DNA from: a virus
Length of the DNA: 61,433 nt
Virus record (IMG/VR): IMGVR_UViG_3300035701_000031
Coordinates: 1 to 61,433 of that record
Reading direction: 5' to 3' (one strand)
Below, piece after piece: positions 40,007 to 48,524 of this stretch (its first letter is position 1; every line of letters begins with the position of its first letter). Both the position numbers and the translations under genes were made by a program. Below the pieces are notes generated by a model. The model did no database searches. It worked only from the letters and a program-made list of their open reading frames with translations, and had not been told where the DNA came from.

Positions 40007-40900
40007 TTATCTATACAGCCCTTGTTGCGGTGCTGCTTGGTATGGCACTGGTGCTCTCGCTAATTCTTCATTTCTTGTCGCCAAAATCTTGCTGAACCAT
40101 GGGTCAATTGCAATGCTCATTTCTGTTGCTGTCTGCGCCAAGTCCAAACTCTTGAAGTAAGCTCCCATAATTGCTTCCAGTTGATTCTGGATTTGGTTTC
40201 TTGTAATATCCGATGACCATTGCTTGCTGGGATAAAAGTATTCACCAAAAGGCGCAAGCCCGACATCTTTTATGTATATATCGCCTAAAATTTCAGAATG
40301 ATATTGCGGATGGCAGCGAATTACAAGCGGGTCGCCCAGCCCAAGAAACCCCTGTTTCGCAACAAAAATGCTGTCTCCATCCCCGTCTTCAATTATGTCA
40401 TATTCTGGGATTGGCAATTTTTCTTTGTTTAATATAATTCCGCCCCTTTTATCTTTGCAATAAATAAGCCCCCCTTTTTCATCTTTCTTTGGTCTTGCCG
40501 TCAAATAAGGAATCCATCCGACCCCTTCCAAATTTCCAATCAATGCCCTGCTTCTCATCCCTTCTCCCCTTAACCATAGCCTATAAACGTTTGGCGGTTT
40601 CAATAATCTGGCTTTGCTGACAACTTTTATCCTAAAATCTTCCGTTGGGCTGTATGGCTTTTGCTGCATTTTTTGCATGAAAGCCGAAAGTGCGAATAAA
40701 ATCAATCCAATTGCGATTGCCACCTTAACAAATGAAATTACGAAATCTCCGATGTTGGTAATTGCGAATCCAAAAAGCAAAGTGGTTACAAGCAAAACTA
40801 CGGCAATTAAAATTATGATTTTTGGCACTAATCCAAGCGATGCCCAAAATGTTACTGGCTGTTGTTGCTGTGGCTGTTGCGGTTGCTGTGGTGGATACAT
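40007..40900 (-). CDS. Two-helix membrane protein with large soluble domain, 297 aa
   Basis: A proline/glutamine-rich N-terminus (MYPPQQPQQPQQQQPV) is followed by two membrane helices (PKIIILIAVVLLVTTLLFG, FVISFVKVAIAIGLILFAL) and a cytoplasmic-looking beta-rich domain with GDGDSIFVAKQG. A second Q/A/P-rich tail ends the protein. No family recognised; probably part of the assembly apparatus with the ATPase. Confidence 0.76.
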   Translation of the reverse strand: MYPPQQPQQPQQQQPVTFWASLGLVPKIIILIAVVLLVTTLLFGFAITNIGDFVISFVKVAIAIGLILFALSAFMQKMQQKPYSPTEDFRIKVVSKARLLKPPNVYRLWLRGEGMRSRALIGNLEGVGWIPYLTARPKKDEKGGLIYCKDKRGGIILNKEKLPIPEYDIIEDGDGDSIFVAKQGFLGLGDPLVIRCHPQYHSEILGDIYIKDVGLAPFGEYFYPSKQWSSDITRNQIQNQLEAIMGAYFKSLDLAQTATEMSIAIDPWFSKILATRNEELARAPVPYQAAPQQGLYR

Positions 40901-40906
40901 GAAGAA

Positions 40907-41161
40907 TCATTCCTTTTTTTTCAATACTATGCCTATTATATAGTTTTCAACTTTCCAGATTGCAATAATAGCCAAAATAACTGCAAAAGTAATAAGCAGC
41001 AATCCACTTGCTACTCCCAATGCTTCGGCATTTGTTTCAATCTCCAAAACCATTGAATTTTCTAAATCAGGATTCATGCCCCATAGCCAAAATCCCCCTA
41101 TTATCACATTAGCAAACCAAATAATAATAAAAAATTTGATTGTTTGTTTTATATTTACCAT
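40907..41161 (-). CDS. Two-helix membrane protein, 84 aa
   Basis: Helices KFFIIIWFANVIIGGFWLW and GLLLITFAVILAIIAIW with a short loop between. It lies directly between two other membrane-protein genes. Function unknown. Confidence 0.7.
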   Translation of the reverse strand: MVNIKQTIKFFIIIWFANVIIGGFWLWGMNPDLENSMVLEIETNAEALGVASGLLLITFAVILAIIAIWKVENYIIGIVLKKKE

Positions 41162-41178
41162 TTTATATCACTGACACA

Positions 41179-41538
41179 TCAAATCTGCCCCTTGCCTTTG
41201 AAAATTAGAAATAGCACAAAGAATAAGCCCCCGCCCACAATTATTGCGAATATCATTGTTGAAAGGTCGGGCTTTGAATCAATTTTTTTATTTAGTAGAG
41301 TTTTGTATTCTTCGAATTGCTCTTTTGTTACAAACACATTCAAGTCGTCATGTATTTGAATTTTTAAATCATTTATTGAAGCAATTATTGTGTTTTGCCT
41401 TTCATTAACTGCATCTACTTTTTGGCTTATTTGTTGAATGACAGTTGCGGGCAAAGTGTCATCAGTTGTCTGGGCAAAAATGACTGGAATCACAAGAAGA
41501 ATTATTAACGCCAAAAGTGCCCATACTGTCTTTCTCAT
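41179..41538 (-). CDS. Secreted coiled-coil protein with C-terminal anchor, 119 aa
   Basis: Signal peptide (MRKTVWALLALIILLVIPVI, FA) then a helical coiled-coil part and a C-terminal membrane helix (MIFAIIVGGGLFFVLFLIF). A GAAAGGTAGAT ribosome binding site and a TATA candidate (TATTTAAAAAG) lie upstream, so it starts the operon running down to 37.2 kb. Possibly a small spike or envelope protein. Confidence 0.74.
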   Translation of the reverse strand: MRKTVWALLALIILLVIPVIFAQTTDDTLPATVIQQISQKVDAVNERQNTIIASINDLKIQIHDDLNVFVTKEQFEEYKTLLNKKIDSKPDLSTMIFAIIVGGGLFFVLFLIFKGKGQI

Positions 41539-41657
41539 TATTTATCTACCTTTCGGTTAATTTAACAATAATATAAGGGTTTCTTTCTTTTTAAATATTT
41601 TGCTTGCTTCGGCTTTGGTAAAAATAGCAACTTTTTCTTCAGAATGTTTTTTTCGTT

Positions 41658-41744
41658 GTAGGAAGTAACGCCTTTGGAGACGCTGAAGAAACAGCATCAA
41701 TGAATAAGGAAGCCCCAACCTCAACAACAGTTAGGTGGGGGTAG
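41658..41744 (+). pseudogene. tnpB: Relict tnpB C-terminus with right end of a second IS element
   Basis: The plus strand encodes VGSNAFGDAEETASMNKEAP and a short tail before TAG at 41742, the typical C-terminal end of IS1341-type TnpB. It is followed by GTGGGGGTAGTTCAC, which resembles the right end of the intact element. No more of the gene can be found upstream. It is an old insertion in the opposite orientation to the intact copy. The gap between 41539 and 41782 holds nothing else. Confidence 0.7.
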
Positions 41745-41782
41745 TTCACTTCTTTTAGTCTATGTTTAGCTCCCGTTTTTTG

Positions 41783-42190
41783 TTATCTTAAATCCTTTAC
41801 AGTATAACCATACTTTTTGGCTAAAAATTGTATGCGTTGTTCACTTTCATTTTTTCTTTTTTCTTCTTTTTTAAGTTCTTCTTGTAATTCAACAATTTTT
41901 TTAATATTCTTTTTGTGTTTTGCAAAATCAATGTTATCTTCAATCATACTTATTATTTTTTCACTTTCCTTATAATCACTAATTTGTTCTGATAATGCAG
42001 GTGGATAATGGTGCGTAGCCAATACAAATCCCATTTCTTTACCTATTTTAAATGGAACAGTAATTGGTGAAATAATAAATTTCCCTGCTCTACCCAATTT
42101 ACTAAAAAATTGTTTTGCCTTTTTCCCAGTCTTTATTTTCTTGGCAGCCAGTGAATGCCTCGCACTCTCCAATCTCCATCCTTTTGTCAT
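41783..42190 (-). CDS. Tagged protein with shared C-terminal domain, 135 aa
   Basis: N-terminal tag MTKGWRLESARHSLAAKKIK. The middle (IISPITVPFKIGKEMGFVLA) matches the end of 23154..23540. The end (RIQFLAKKYGYTVKDLR) matches the end of 25134..25529. It is therefore a mosaic of modules from the tagged operons, and it stands alone behind promoter block 4. Confidence 0.8.
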   Translation of the reverse strand: MTKGWRLESARHSLAAKKIKTGKKAKQFFSKLGRAGKFIISPITVPFKIGKEMGFVLATHHYPPALSEQISDYKESEKIISMIEDNIDFAKHKKNIKKIVELQEELKKEEKRKNESEQRIQFLAKKYGYTVKDLR

Positions 42191-42217
42191 TTAAAATACC
42201 TCACAAAATCATTAATA

Positions 42218-42280
42218 TCTATGTCCTTTCTTATATAAAAACATTTTGGTTCTTTTAAAATAGAGAAAGACGGAATAGTT
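42218..42280 (-). promoter_or_regulatory. Repeated promoter block, copy 4
   Basis: CTATTCCGTCTTTCTC, TTTTAAAAGAACCAAAATG, TATA box TTTTTATATAAG, AAAGGACAT. This is the same order and nearly the same bases as copies 1-3, upstream of the solitary tagged gene at 42190. Confidence 0.8.
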
Positions 42281-42315
42281 ATCATTCTAATCATTCCTTC
42301 TTTTTCTACATTTTT

Positions 42316-42447
42316 TTACCTTGACAATGCCTTCCATAATACAATGAATCCAAGAATAAGAAAAACCCAAAATAAAATTTCGTATTGAAAATCTTGGCAA
42401 AATTTTGCACCTTGAACTATCACTTCGTGCTGGCAAACATAAGTCAT
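42316..42447 (-). CDS. 43-residue single-helix membrane protein
   Basis: A short N-terminus with two cysteines and one membrane helix (ILFWVFLILGFIVLWKAL). It overlaps the NUMOD3 fragment gene as ATGA. Function unknown. Confidence 0.58.
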   Translation of the reverse strand: MTYVCQHEVIVQGAKFCQDFQYEILFWVFLILGFIVLWKALSR

Positions 42448-42785
42448 TTTTTCCACCTTTTTTTATTTTTTTTGATAAAAGTTCTTTTAAGAGCCAAACT
42501 GATTTTTTTCTTTGTTTTTTCAGAAAGTTTTTTTCCTTTCATTCTTTTGCTGATTTCGGGTCTTTTTTTTCCAGCCCAATACCCGATTTTGCCCCACAGT
42601 GGGTGATTCTTACCTTGAAATTTTTTCTTAATTTCTGGTCGTTTCATTGGATTTTTATTTCCTATACATTTTCCTTTACGGCTTTTACTAATTTTTTGTT
42701 TTGTTTCTTTTGAATGATGTTTACCTAAATGAGAATTACTCATTTTTTTCTTTGTTTCTTTTGACAAAAACCAATATCTGCCCAT
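42444..42785 (-). CDS. NUMOD3-only protein, probable endonuclease remnant, 113 aa
   Basis: The whole protein consists of NUMOD3-type units (KKMSNSHLGKHHSKETKQKI, GKNHPLWGKIGYWAGKKRP) without a nuclease domain. Other copies in this window carry one. It is either a decayed endonuclease or a separate DNA-binding protein. It ends with a lysine-rich stretch. Confidence 0.78.
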   Translation of the reverse strand: MGRYWFLSKETKKKMSNSHLGKHHSKETKQKISKSRKGKCIGNKNPMKRPEIKKKFQGKNHPLWGKIGYWAGKKRPEISKRMKGKKLSEKTKKKISLALKRTFIKKNKKRWKK

Positions 42786-42812
42786 ATAATACCCTTTTTC
42801 CTTTTTTCCCGT

Positions 42813-43127
42813 CTATTTTATTATATCATGCGTTTTCGCCCAAAACCAAACCATTATTGACCCTACCATAAATATGAAGAGGGTTAATGATGATATTTGA
42901 ATCCCGAAAAAAAAATTTGTGCCTAATGAAAGCAACCACCCAATATAGCCATATCCGCCAGAGAGGGGATTTATAGTTGTCATGTCCCATAATAATACTC
43001 CTGCAAGAAAAATCATTAATGGTAAAGCACCTATGCGCCGAAATAACTCATTGATATAATAAATTGTTGAAAGAAATATGTTGGCTACTATTGTAAGAAC
43101 TGCTCCAAGTGTAACTGGTTCTGGCAT
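42813..43127 (-). CDS. Three-helix membrane protein, 104 aa
   Basis: Helices VTLGAVLTIVANIFLSTIYY, LPLMIFLAGVLLWDM and TLFIFMVGSIMVWFW. It lies between the giant surface protein and the NUMOD3 fragment. Possibly an envelope component. No family recognised. Confidence 0.74.
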   Translation of the reverse strand: MPEPVTLGAVLTIVANIFLSTIYYINELFRRIGALPLMIFLAGVLLWDMTTINPLSGGYGYIGWLLSLGTNFFFGIQISSLTLFIFMVGSIMVWFWAKTHDIIK

Positions 43128-43133
43128 TTATTT

Positions 43134-46100
43134 TCACTTCTCTCTTTTCTTTCCAGCCGAATATAAAAACATCACTCCAGCAAATAATATTGCAATAAAT
43201 ATAATCAAGGGAGCATAGGTATTGAAAGCGTAAATGACCCACCTTTGTGCATCCCCCGCAGCATCGCCAAAAGAAACTCCACCTTCTCGTGGCGTTGAAA
43301 ATGTAACAAATTCATAGTTTCCTATTGTTGTTTTTCCGAAATAATCGTAATAAACTTTCATTCTCATTTTTATTTTGTGCTCCTTTAAATTTTCAATCAA
43401 TGTGCCATCTGCAACAAGATAATTTGGTGAAGTGAATTTTCTGCCATTAATATAAATTGTAATTTCCCCTGCTGGAATTGATTTTCCTTGTTCAAGCAAT
43501 GTTGTGATTAAATTGCTTCTGCCCACAGTTGATTCATTCAAATCATATAAAGCAAGAGTATCTGCAAAATCATTTGCGTGCAGATTTTTAAATTGAATTG
43601 TGATTTCCCTTGTCCTATTATAATTCAAATCATTTAATTGTGCGACAAATGTCTGGTCAAGTTGCATATTTTGTATTTCTCCTATGCCCCAGCTTCCTGC
43701 TGCCCCCCCCATACATCCAATAACCATTCCGCCAACCGCAGTTGCCCCTGCAATTCCCGCCCCTGTGGATAATGTTACAAGTGCTGCCCCTGCTGGTGCA
43801 CCAAATCCAGTTAAAACTAATCCAATTCCAACAAGAAGACCAATGCCACCAGCCCAAGGCGCAACAGAAGCACACGCACCAGCCATGTCGGCATTTGCGT
43901 GTTCATATTTAAATCTATTCCAAATTGCATTAAAATCGAGATTGTATGGGTCTTCTTCCATCATCAAAATTTCTTCCGCATCTATATTGAAATTGATTAT
44001 TTGATTGACGGCATCGCTTTTATTTGGGTCAAAGCTGCTGTTTGGGGTATAGAGTGTGTATTCTATTTTGTCAATATATTTTCTTCTTGTTGCAATCCAT
44101 TGCTGGAATGTTATTGTATCTGTATCAAAATCGGTTGCCGATGGGGTAAATGGTATTATTTCAACTGTTTGTGGCATTGTTACAACAAAACTGTTGTCTA
44201 TCGTCATATTTATGTCGTTTTGTGCACCAGAATTTTGCCCGCTTTGGTCTGTAATATATACAACAACATTGTAATCACAGGGGCTTCCAACAACACATAA
44301 CCTGTTCCCGTTCCAATCGTATAAATTCGTATTCCACATTAATATATTTTCTCCAGTTTCTACATTATAAAATTGTTCGACTGGATAAAATCTTGGTGTT
44401 AGTGCCCATCCGCCTGTTATTGGTCTCAATTCAAGGCTGCCAAGCAAATAAGGATGAATGTCATCCATTTGTGCTGTTAAAACTTTTGCCACTAATTTCA
44501 TGTTTGTTTCATTTGACATTTTGACTTTGCAGCCTGCATTCCCTATAAATTCCCAAAATTTATTATCGCTTGGAAGTTGCCCATTAGCTTGTATTACATT
44601 CCATAATTCAAGGGCATCAGCCCTATATAAATGCCAATTCCCACTCCAGAAAAGACGATAAATTGTCCAATTATTGGCAAATAGCCATTCCATGGCATCG
44701 TATGAAGGAAGACTTTTTATTTCTGATATTGTTATGCCCGCTATATTCTCAATGCAATTTATATCACTATATTGTGTTGGGTCATATCCCTGAAATTCAA
44801 GCAGTATATGTAATGGCACTTTGCCTATTGGATAAATTGTTCTTCCAATCCAACTATTTGCATCTGTGCTTTTAAAAACGATTTCAGCAAAAGTCGTGTA
44901 ATAACCTGTATTTGGAAAACGCCAATAATTTTGCAAATCATATTCAAAGTCGCAGACCATTCCAGCGCATTGAAAATCAGTTGCTTTGTAAAAAATATGT
45001 TGGTAAGCCAAGGCACTATTTGGTGCTGTATTTTGTGAATTGCAGGTTTTTGTGTCTGCTTGTGCATAATTTGGATTGCACAGCCAATCTCCATAATAAA
45101 TATACATTTTTACTGCACTGAAATTGGCTGGTTCTGTGCCTCTTAATATAATGTCCCCTTTCGGTGCTTGATTTGGCTGCCTTGTTTCTTCTTGAATCTG
45201 AATCATTGCATCATTATTAAACCATGGATAGTGGTGCAATCTTATCCATGCGCTTTGCTGTTCATAGCATTGGGTTGTTCGTGTTTCTATATTTTCACCG
45301 CATAAACTTACTGTTATTTTTATCGGGGTTGTTCTGAATAAAATGCTGCCTGTTATTGACGGCTCTTTTACAACATAAACTGGGGCAATCAAATCATCCA
45401 AAGGAAAAAAGTCTTCTTGTATTGGGCTGGTCAAATCTTTTTCAAATATTTGAATTTTATTTTCATCATTTACGCCATAAGCATATACTTCAACCATATA
45501 TTTCGTGAGTTTTTGTTCCCTGTCATAGGCTAATGTATTGAATTTGAATCCCGCCCCTTCATTAATATATTTGTAAACTTCCCCTATACTAATTCCATTT
45601 AATTTAAAAATTAAATCATAGGCTGGAGATGATGCTCCATTCAAATATACTTGCCCATTTGGATAATTTATATCATCGCTGCTTACAATCCAATAATCAT
45701 TTACATCTGACGTATATAATTCAAAATAATATTGTGTGTCAGTTTGAACTTGAACATTATCAAAATCAAAACACACTTCTTCTGCTGCTGTATTCACACA
45801 CCCTTCTACAAAATCATTTTGTGTTTTTGTTGCTGTGCCCAATAATTCGGTTTTTGTTGTATTATTGTAAATTTTTAAATCGACATCTTGTTCACCAACC
45901 CCTGTTTCAGGGCAGAACTCATCGTCTTTTTTGTATCCTTTTATGCAAATTTGGGAAATTGCGGTTGATATTCCTGTTTTAAATGTTTGCCCAACTACAT
46001 GGCTCGAATCAATATTATTGCCAGTATATTCTGCTGGGTCTATATCTTCACTTATATCTGTAAATCCTATCCCAGTTGGGCTTCCCCAAACATCAAGCGG

Positions 46101-48323
46101 TTCTCCATTTGCCTTTACTAATTCCAAATCTGTTTGGAAATATGCCCTGTCCAGTAAAACAACATTTGCCAGATAAACAGTATTTGCTATTGTTGCTTGT
46201 GTTTTTATCCATAACTTATTAATGTCATTGATTTGAATGCTATATCTTTTTTTCGTTGTTGTTATATCTACTTCTTTCCAGTTTCCTTCTTCGCCGATAT
46301 ATAATGTTTCATTTCCCAAACCATAAGCAGTAAATTGAAATTCATAATAGGCATTGTCTGGGTCAATCTGTGGAATTGGCTCTTTTATATATTGATTTAT
46401 ATTATTGACACTTGCTATTGTCCAATAATCCCAATAACTTCCATCTTTTATATCATGGGTTGATGGGATTGATTCAATTTCCCATATTATATCATCGCTT
46501 AAATCTGGGAAATCCCTGATTGGCAGCCTGTAAACTAATTTGAAATAAATATATTTTATCCCAGTAACTGTATGAAAAAATGAATACACATATGTGTTTG
46601 TTGCATTATTCCAGATTTTTTGCATTGGATTGGTGCTTACGCCTTCTGTTGCTTGCCCGTAAGTTAAAGTGCTATCAAATTCCCATTCATTATTTAAATA
46701 AGCATCGCAATTGTCCACATTTCCGCAATCAATTTTATATACCCAATATTGCCTCGCATCTTGGTTGTTTAATAAAATTCTGTGGTTTAAGCCAGTTGTC
46801 GGGCTTACTTTGTGTTTTACTCTATAAATGACATCTCCTGCTATTGCATTAATGTTGGCATCTCCCCCGATATTTGGTATGTCAATGGAAGTAATATTTT
46901 GGATTGGTGTTACTTCCCAAAATTGGTTTGATGGAGAAGTTTCAATTGAATAAAATTTTCCACTGCTTGCAAGTGTATTCCCATCTCCTTTTACATCGTA
47001 ATCAATATTCCATAGAGGCACTAATGGACTTGGCGGAAGCCCTGTTGTATTCCAATTATATGTGCAGGTTTTTTCTTGGTCAGTTCTTATTTTTGTTTGG
47101 TCAAAGTCCCATGTTTTAAAAGAACTTGCATGACCACCTAAAGAATATTCCCACCAATTTAATACAAGACTTTCAATCCCGCTTTCTTTTTTTGTGTAAG
47201 GAGCTAAACTATTCCAAGCAGTTAATCCGCTTAATCCAATATTCATATCTGCTGTAACTTCTTCCCAATGCCCTGCATTCCACATACCTACACGAAATCC
47301 AAGCTGACTTGAGTCTTTTCCAAAAACATATAAATTACCATTATATGGTAAGAAAACGGGATATGTAAAAAATACTGGGTTTAGAGTGCGGTCATATCTA
47401 CAATCACCCCCTATTAATTTATTCAAATCTCCAACCAAATAATTGTCTTGAACCCATGTATCTCCTGTCCATCTTGCCCCCATATATTTTGAAGGAAGGC
47501 AGCCATATCCTGAACCATAACAAGAAGCAAATATAGAAATAACATAAAGATTTCCATTAAACCAAAACCAATTAGTTGGGTCTCCAGTCATTTCACCTAA
47601 AAATGGGTCATACATATTACTGTCTATGCTACAATAATATGCTCCAAAATTAAGATAGCGATTCCACCACCACATAAAATCAGGGTCATCTGTTAAAGAT
47701 TCACTCCATCCAGTTCCATTCCAATCTTTTGAATAAAAATTTCTTTGTCCCATTCCACCACTCCCCCACCAAGTCGAAGGAGTATTATTTGTGTTCCATG
47801 GTTTTCTGCCAATCCAACTTCCCCCAAAATTATTCCATAGTCCAGTAGTTGGCTGTTCTGGCGAAAAACCACTATAATAAGTTCTAACCACCCCATTGTT
47901 TACATCATAATATCCACCAAAATGATAGCCTTCTGGAATACTCCCCCACCACATCACATTTCCATCAAATTGTGTATCAAATTGCCATATATTAGTTACT
48001 GGGTTTACATCTAATTCTACTCCTGAACCAGAATCTGACAATCCCCACGCTGGATTTTGTTGGTAAGTTCCACATTTCCCGCTATGTATTAAATCAAAAG
48101 AATCTATGAAATAATTTTTTGTTCCTGCCGAACTATACCATAATCCAGCAGTAAAATTTTGCGGTAAAGAAGAATCTCTAACTTTAAATGTGATTGGATA
48201 AACTTGCCCAATTTGAATTTGTTCATCCTGTGATGGTGTTAATGGGGTAACAATCGGCGCAGCCCCCACCCCAGCAAATAAGCAAATCATCGCAAGAATC
48301 CAAAAAATATTTTTAATCTGCAT
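43134..48323 (-). CDS. Giant secreted anchored surface protein, 1729 aa
   Basis: The ATG at 48323 follows the stop of a small upstream gene and starts a signal peptide (MQIKNIFWILAMICLFAGVG). The long ectodomain is rich in W, Y, N and T and cysteines, as in secreted beta-rich surface proteins. Near residue 1480-1545 an internal, glycine/alanine-rich hydrophobic segment (WAGGIGLLVGIGLVLTGFG and on) is followed by an amphipathic part. A C-terminal membrane helix (PLIIFIAILFAGVMFLY) ends with GKKREK. This layout suggests a spike or adhesin with a possible membrane-insertion segment. Family not recognised. Confidence 0.88.
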   Translation of the reverse strand: MQIKNIFWILAMICLFAGVGAAPIVTPLTPSQDEQIQIGQVYPITFKVRDSSLPQNFTAGLWYSSAGTKNYFIDSFDLIHSGKCGTYQQNPAWGLSDSGSGVELDVNPVTNIWQFDTQFDGNVMWWGSIPEGYHFGGYYDVNNGVVRTYYSGFSPEQPTTGLWNNFGGSWIGRKPWNTNNTPSTWWGSGGMGQRNFYSKDWNGTGWSESLTDDPDFMWWWNRYLNFGAYYCSIDSNMYDPFLGEMTGDPTNWFWFNGNLYVISIFASCYGSGYGCLPSKYMGARWTGDTWVQDNYLVGDLNKLIGGDCRYDRTLNPVFFTYPVFLPYNGNLYVFGKDSSQLGFRVGMWNAGHWEEVTADMNIGLSGLTAWNSLAPYTKKESGIESLVLNWWEYSLGGHASSFKTWDFDQTKIRTDQEKTCTYNWNTTGLPPSPLVPLWNIDYDVKGDGNTLASSGKFYSIETSPSNQFWEVTPIQNITSIDIPNIGGDANINAIAGDVIYRVKHKVSPTTGLNHRILLNNQDARQYWVYKIDCGNVDNCDAYLNNEWEFDSTLTYGQATEGVSTNPMQKIWNNATNTYVYSFFHTVTGIKYIYFKLVYRLPIRDFPDLSDDIIWEIESIPSTHDIKDGSYWDYWTIASVNNINQYIKEPIPQIDPDNAYYEFQFTAYGLGNETLYIGEEGNWKEVDITTTKKRYSIQINDINKLWIKTQATIANTVYLANVVLLDRAYFQTDLELVKANGEPLDVWGSPTGIGFTDISEDIDPAEYTGNNIDSSHVVGQTFKTGISTAISQICIKGYKKDDEFCPETGVGEQDVDLKIYNNTTKTELLGTATKTQNDFVEGCVNTAAEEVCFDFDNVQVQTDTQYYFELYTSDVNDYWIVSSDDINYPNGQVYLNGASSPAYDLIFKLNGISIGEVYKYINEGAGFKFNTLAYDREQKLTKYMVEVYAYGVNDENKIQIFEKDLTSPIQEDFFPLDDLIAPVYVVKEPSITGSILFRTTPIKITVSLCGENIETRTTQCYEQQSAWIRLHHYPWFNNDAMIQIQEETRQPNQAPKGDIILRGTEPANFSAVKMYIYYGDWLCNPNYAQADTKTCNSQNTAPNSALAYQHIFYKATDFQCAGMVCDFEYDLQNYWRFPNTGYYTTFAEIVFKSTDANSWIGRTIYPIGKVPLHILLEFQGYDPTQYSDINCIENIAGITISEIKSLPSYDAMEWLFANNWTIYRLFWSGNWHLYRADALELWNVIQANGQLPSDNKFWEFIGNAGCKVKMSNETNMKLVAKVLTAQMDDIHPYLLGSLELRPITGGWALTPRFYPVEQFYNVETGENILMWNTNLYDWNGNRLCVVGSPCDYNVVVYITDQSGQNSGAQNDINMTIDNSFVVTMPQTVEIIPFTPSATDFDTDTITFQQWIATRRKYIDKIEYTLYTPNSSFDPNKSDAVNQIINFNIDAEEILMMEEDPYNLDFNAIWNRFKYEHANADMAGACASVAPWAGGIGLLVGIGLVLTGFGAPAGAALVTLSTGAGIAGATAVGGMVIGCMGGAAGSWGIGEIQNMQLDQTFVAQLNDLNYNRTREITIQFKNLHANDFADTLALYDLNESTVGRSNLITTLLEQGKSIPAGEITIYINGRKFTSPNYLVADGTLIENLKEHKIKMRMKVYYDYFGKTTIGNYEFVTFSTPREGGVSFGDAAGDAQRWVIYAFNTYAPLIIFIAILFAGVMFLYSAGKKREK

Positions 48324-48325
48324 TT

Positions 48326-48445
48326 TTATTGCACATCCCATTCCCATTTATGTATGAATAAATCGTTGAATAAAATTACGGCGATGCCTCTGTAAGTGAG
48401 CAGCGCAATTGCTGAAAAAAATATAATTTTTATTAATTCTTCCAT
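48326..48445 (-). CDS. 39-residue membrane peptide upstream of the giant protein
   Basis: MEELIKIIFFSAIALLTYRG and a short end. Its stop lies 2 bases before the ATG of the giant protein and it follows AGAGGAAATAAAAA. The overlap of stop and ribosome binding site fixes the giant protein's start. It has one hydrophobic helix. Confidence 0.62.
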   Translation of the reverse strand: MEELIKIIFFSAIALLTYRGIAVILFNDLFIHKWEWDVQ

Positions 48446-48483
48446 TTTTTATTTCCTCTTTTTTAATTGAAAAAATTTTAACT

Positions 48484-48524
48484 GCCCGTCAAAACGGGCT
48501 ATTTAACAGGTCTAACTTTAGACC
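48484..48524 (-). terminator. Two hairpins after the split gene
   Basis: GGTCTAA/TTAGACC (48509..48524) surrounds the stop codon of the spliced gene. GCCCGT/ACGGGC (48484..48499) follows, with TTAAAATTTTTTC behind it on the gene strand. The second is a good candidate for a terminator of the split gene's transcript. Confidence 0.6.

Noticed and set aside
43657-43875. A 72-residue W/C/G-rich frame within the giant protein gene
   Set aside because: It is another phase of the glycine/alanine-rich hydrophobic segment; there is no ribosome binding site and the giant gene's frame is clearly coding.
45629-45982. Plus-strand frames with many H, L and C residues opposite the surface protein genes (also 52132..52671, 57174..57623)
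   Set aside because: They are antisense shadows of N/T/Y-rich coding sequence, with no plausible start context or domain.
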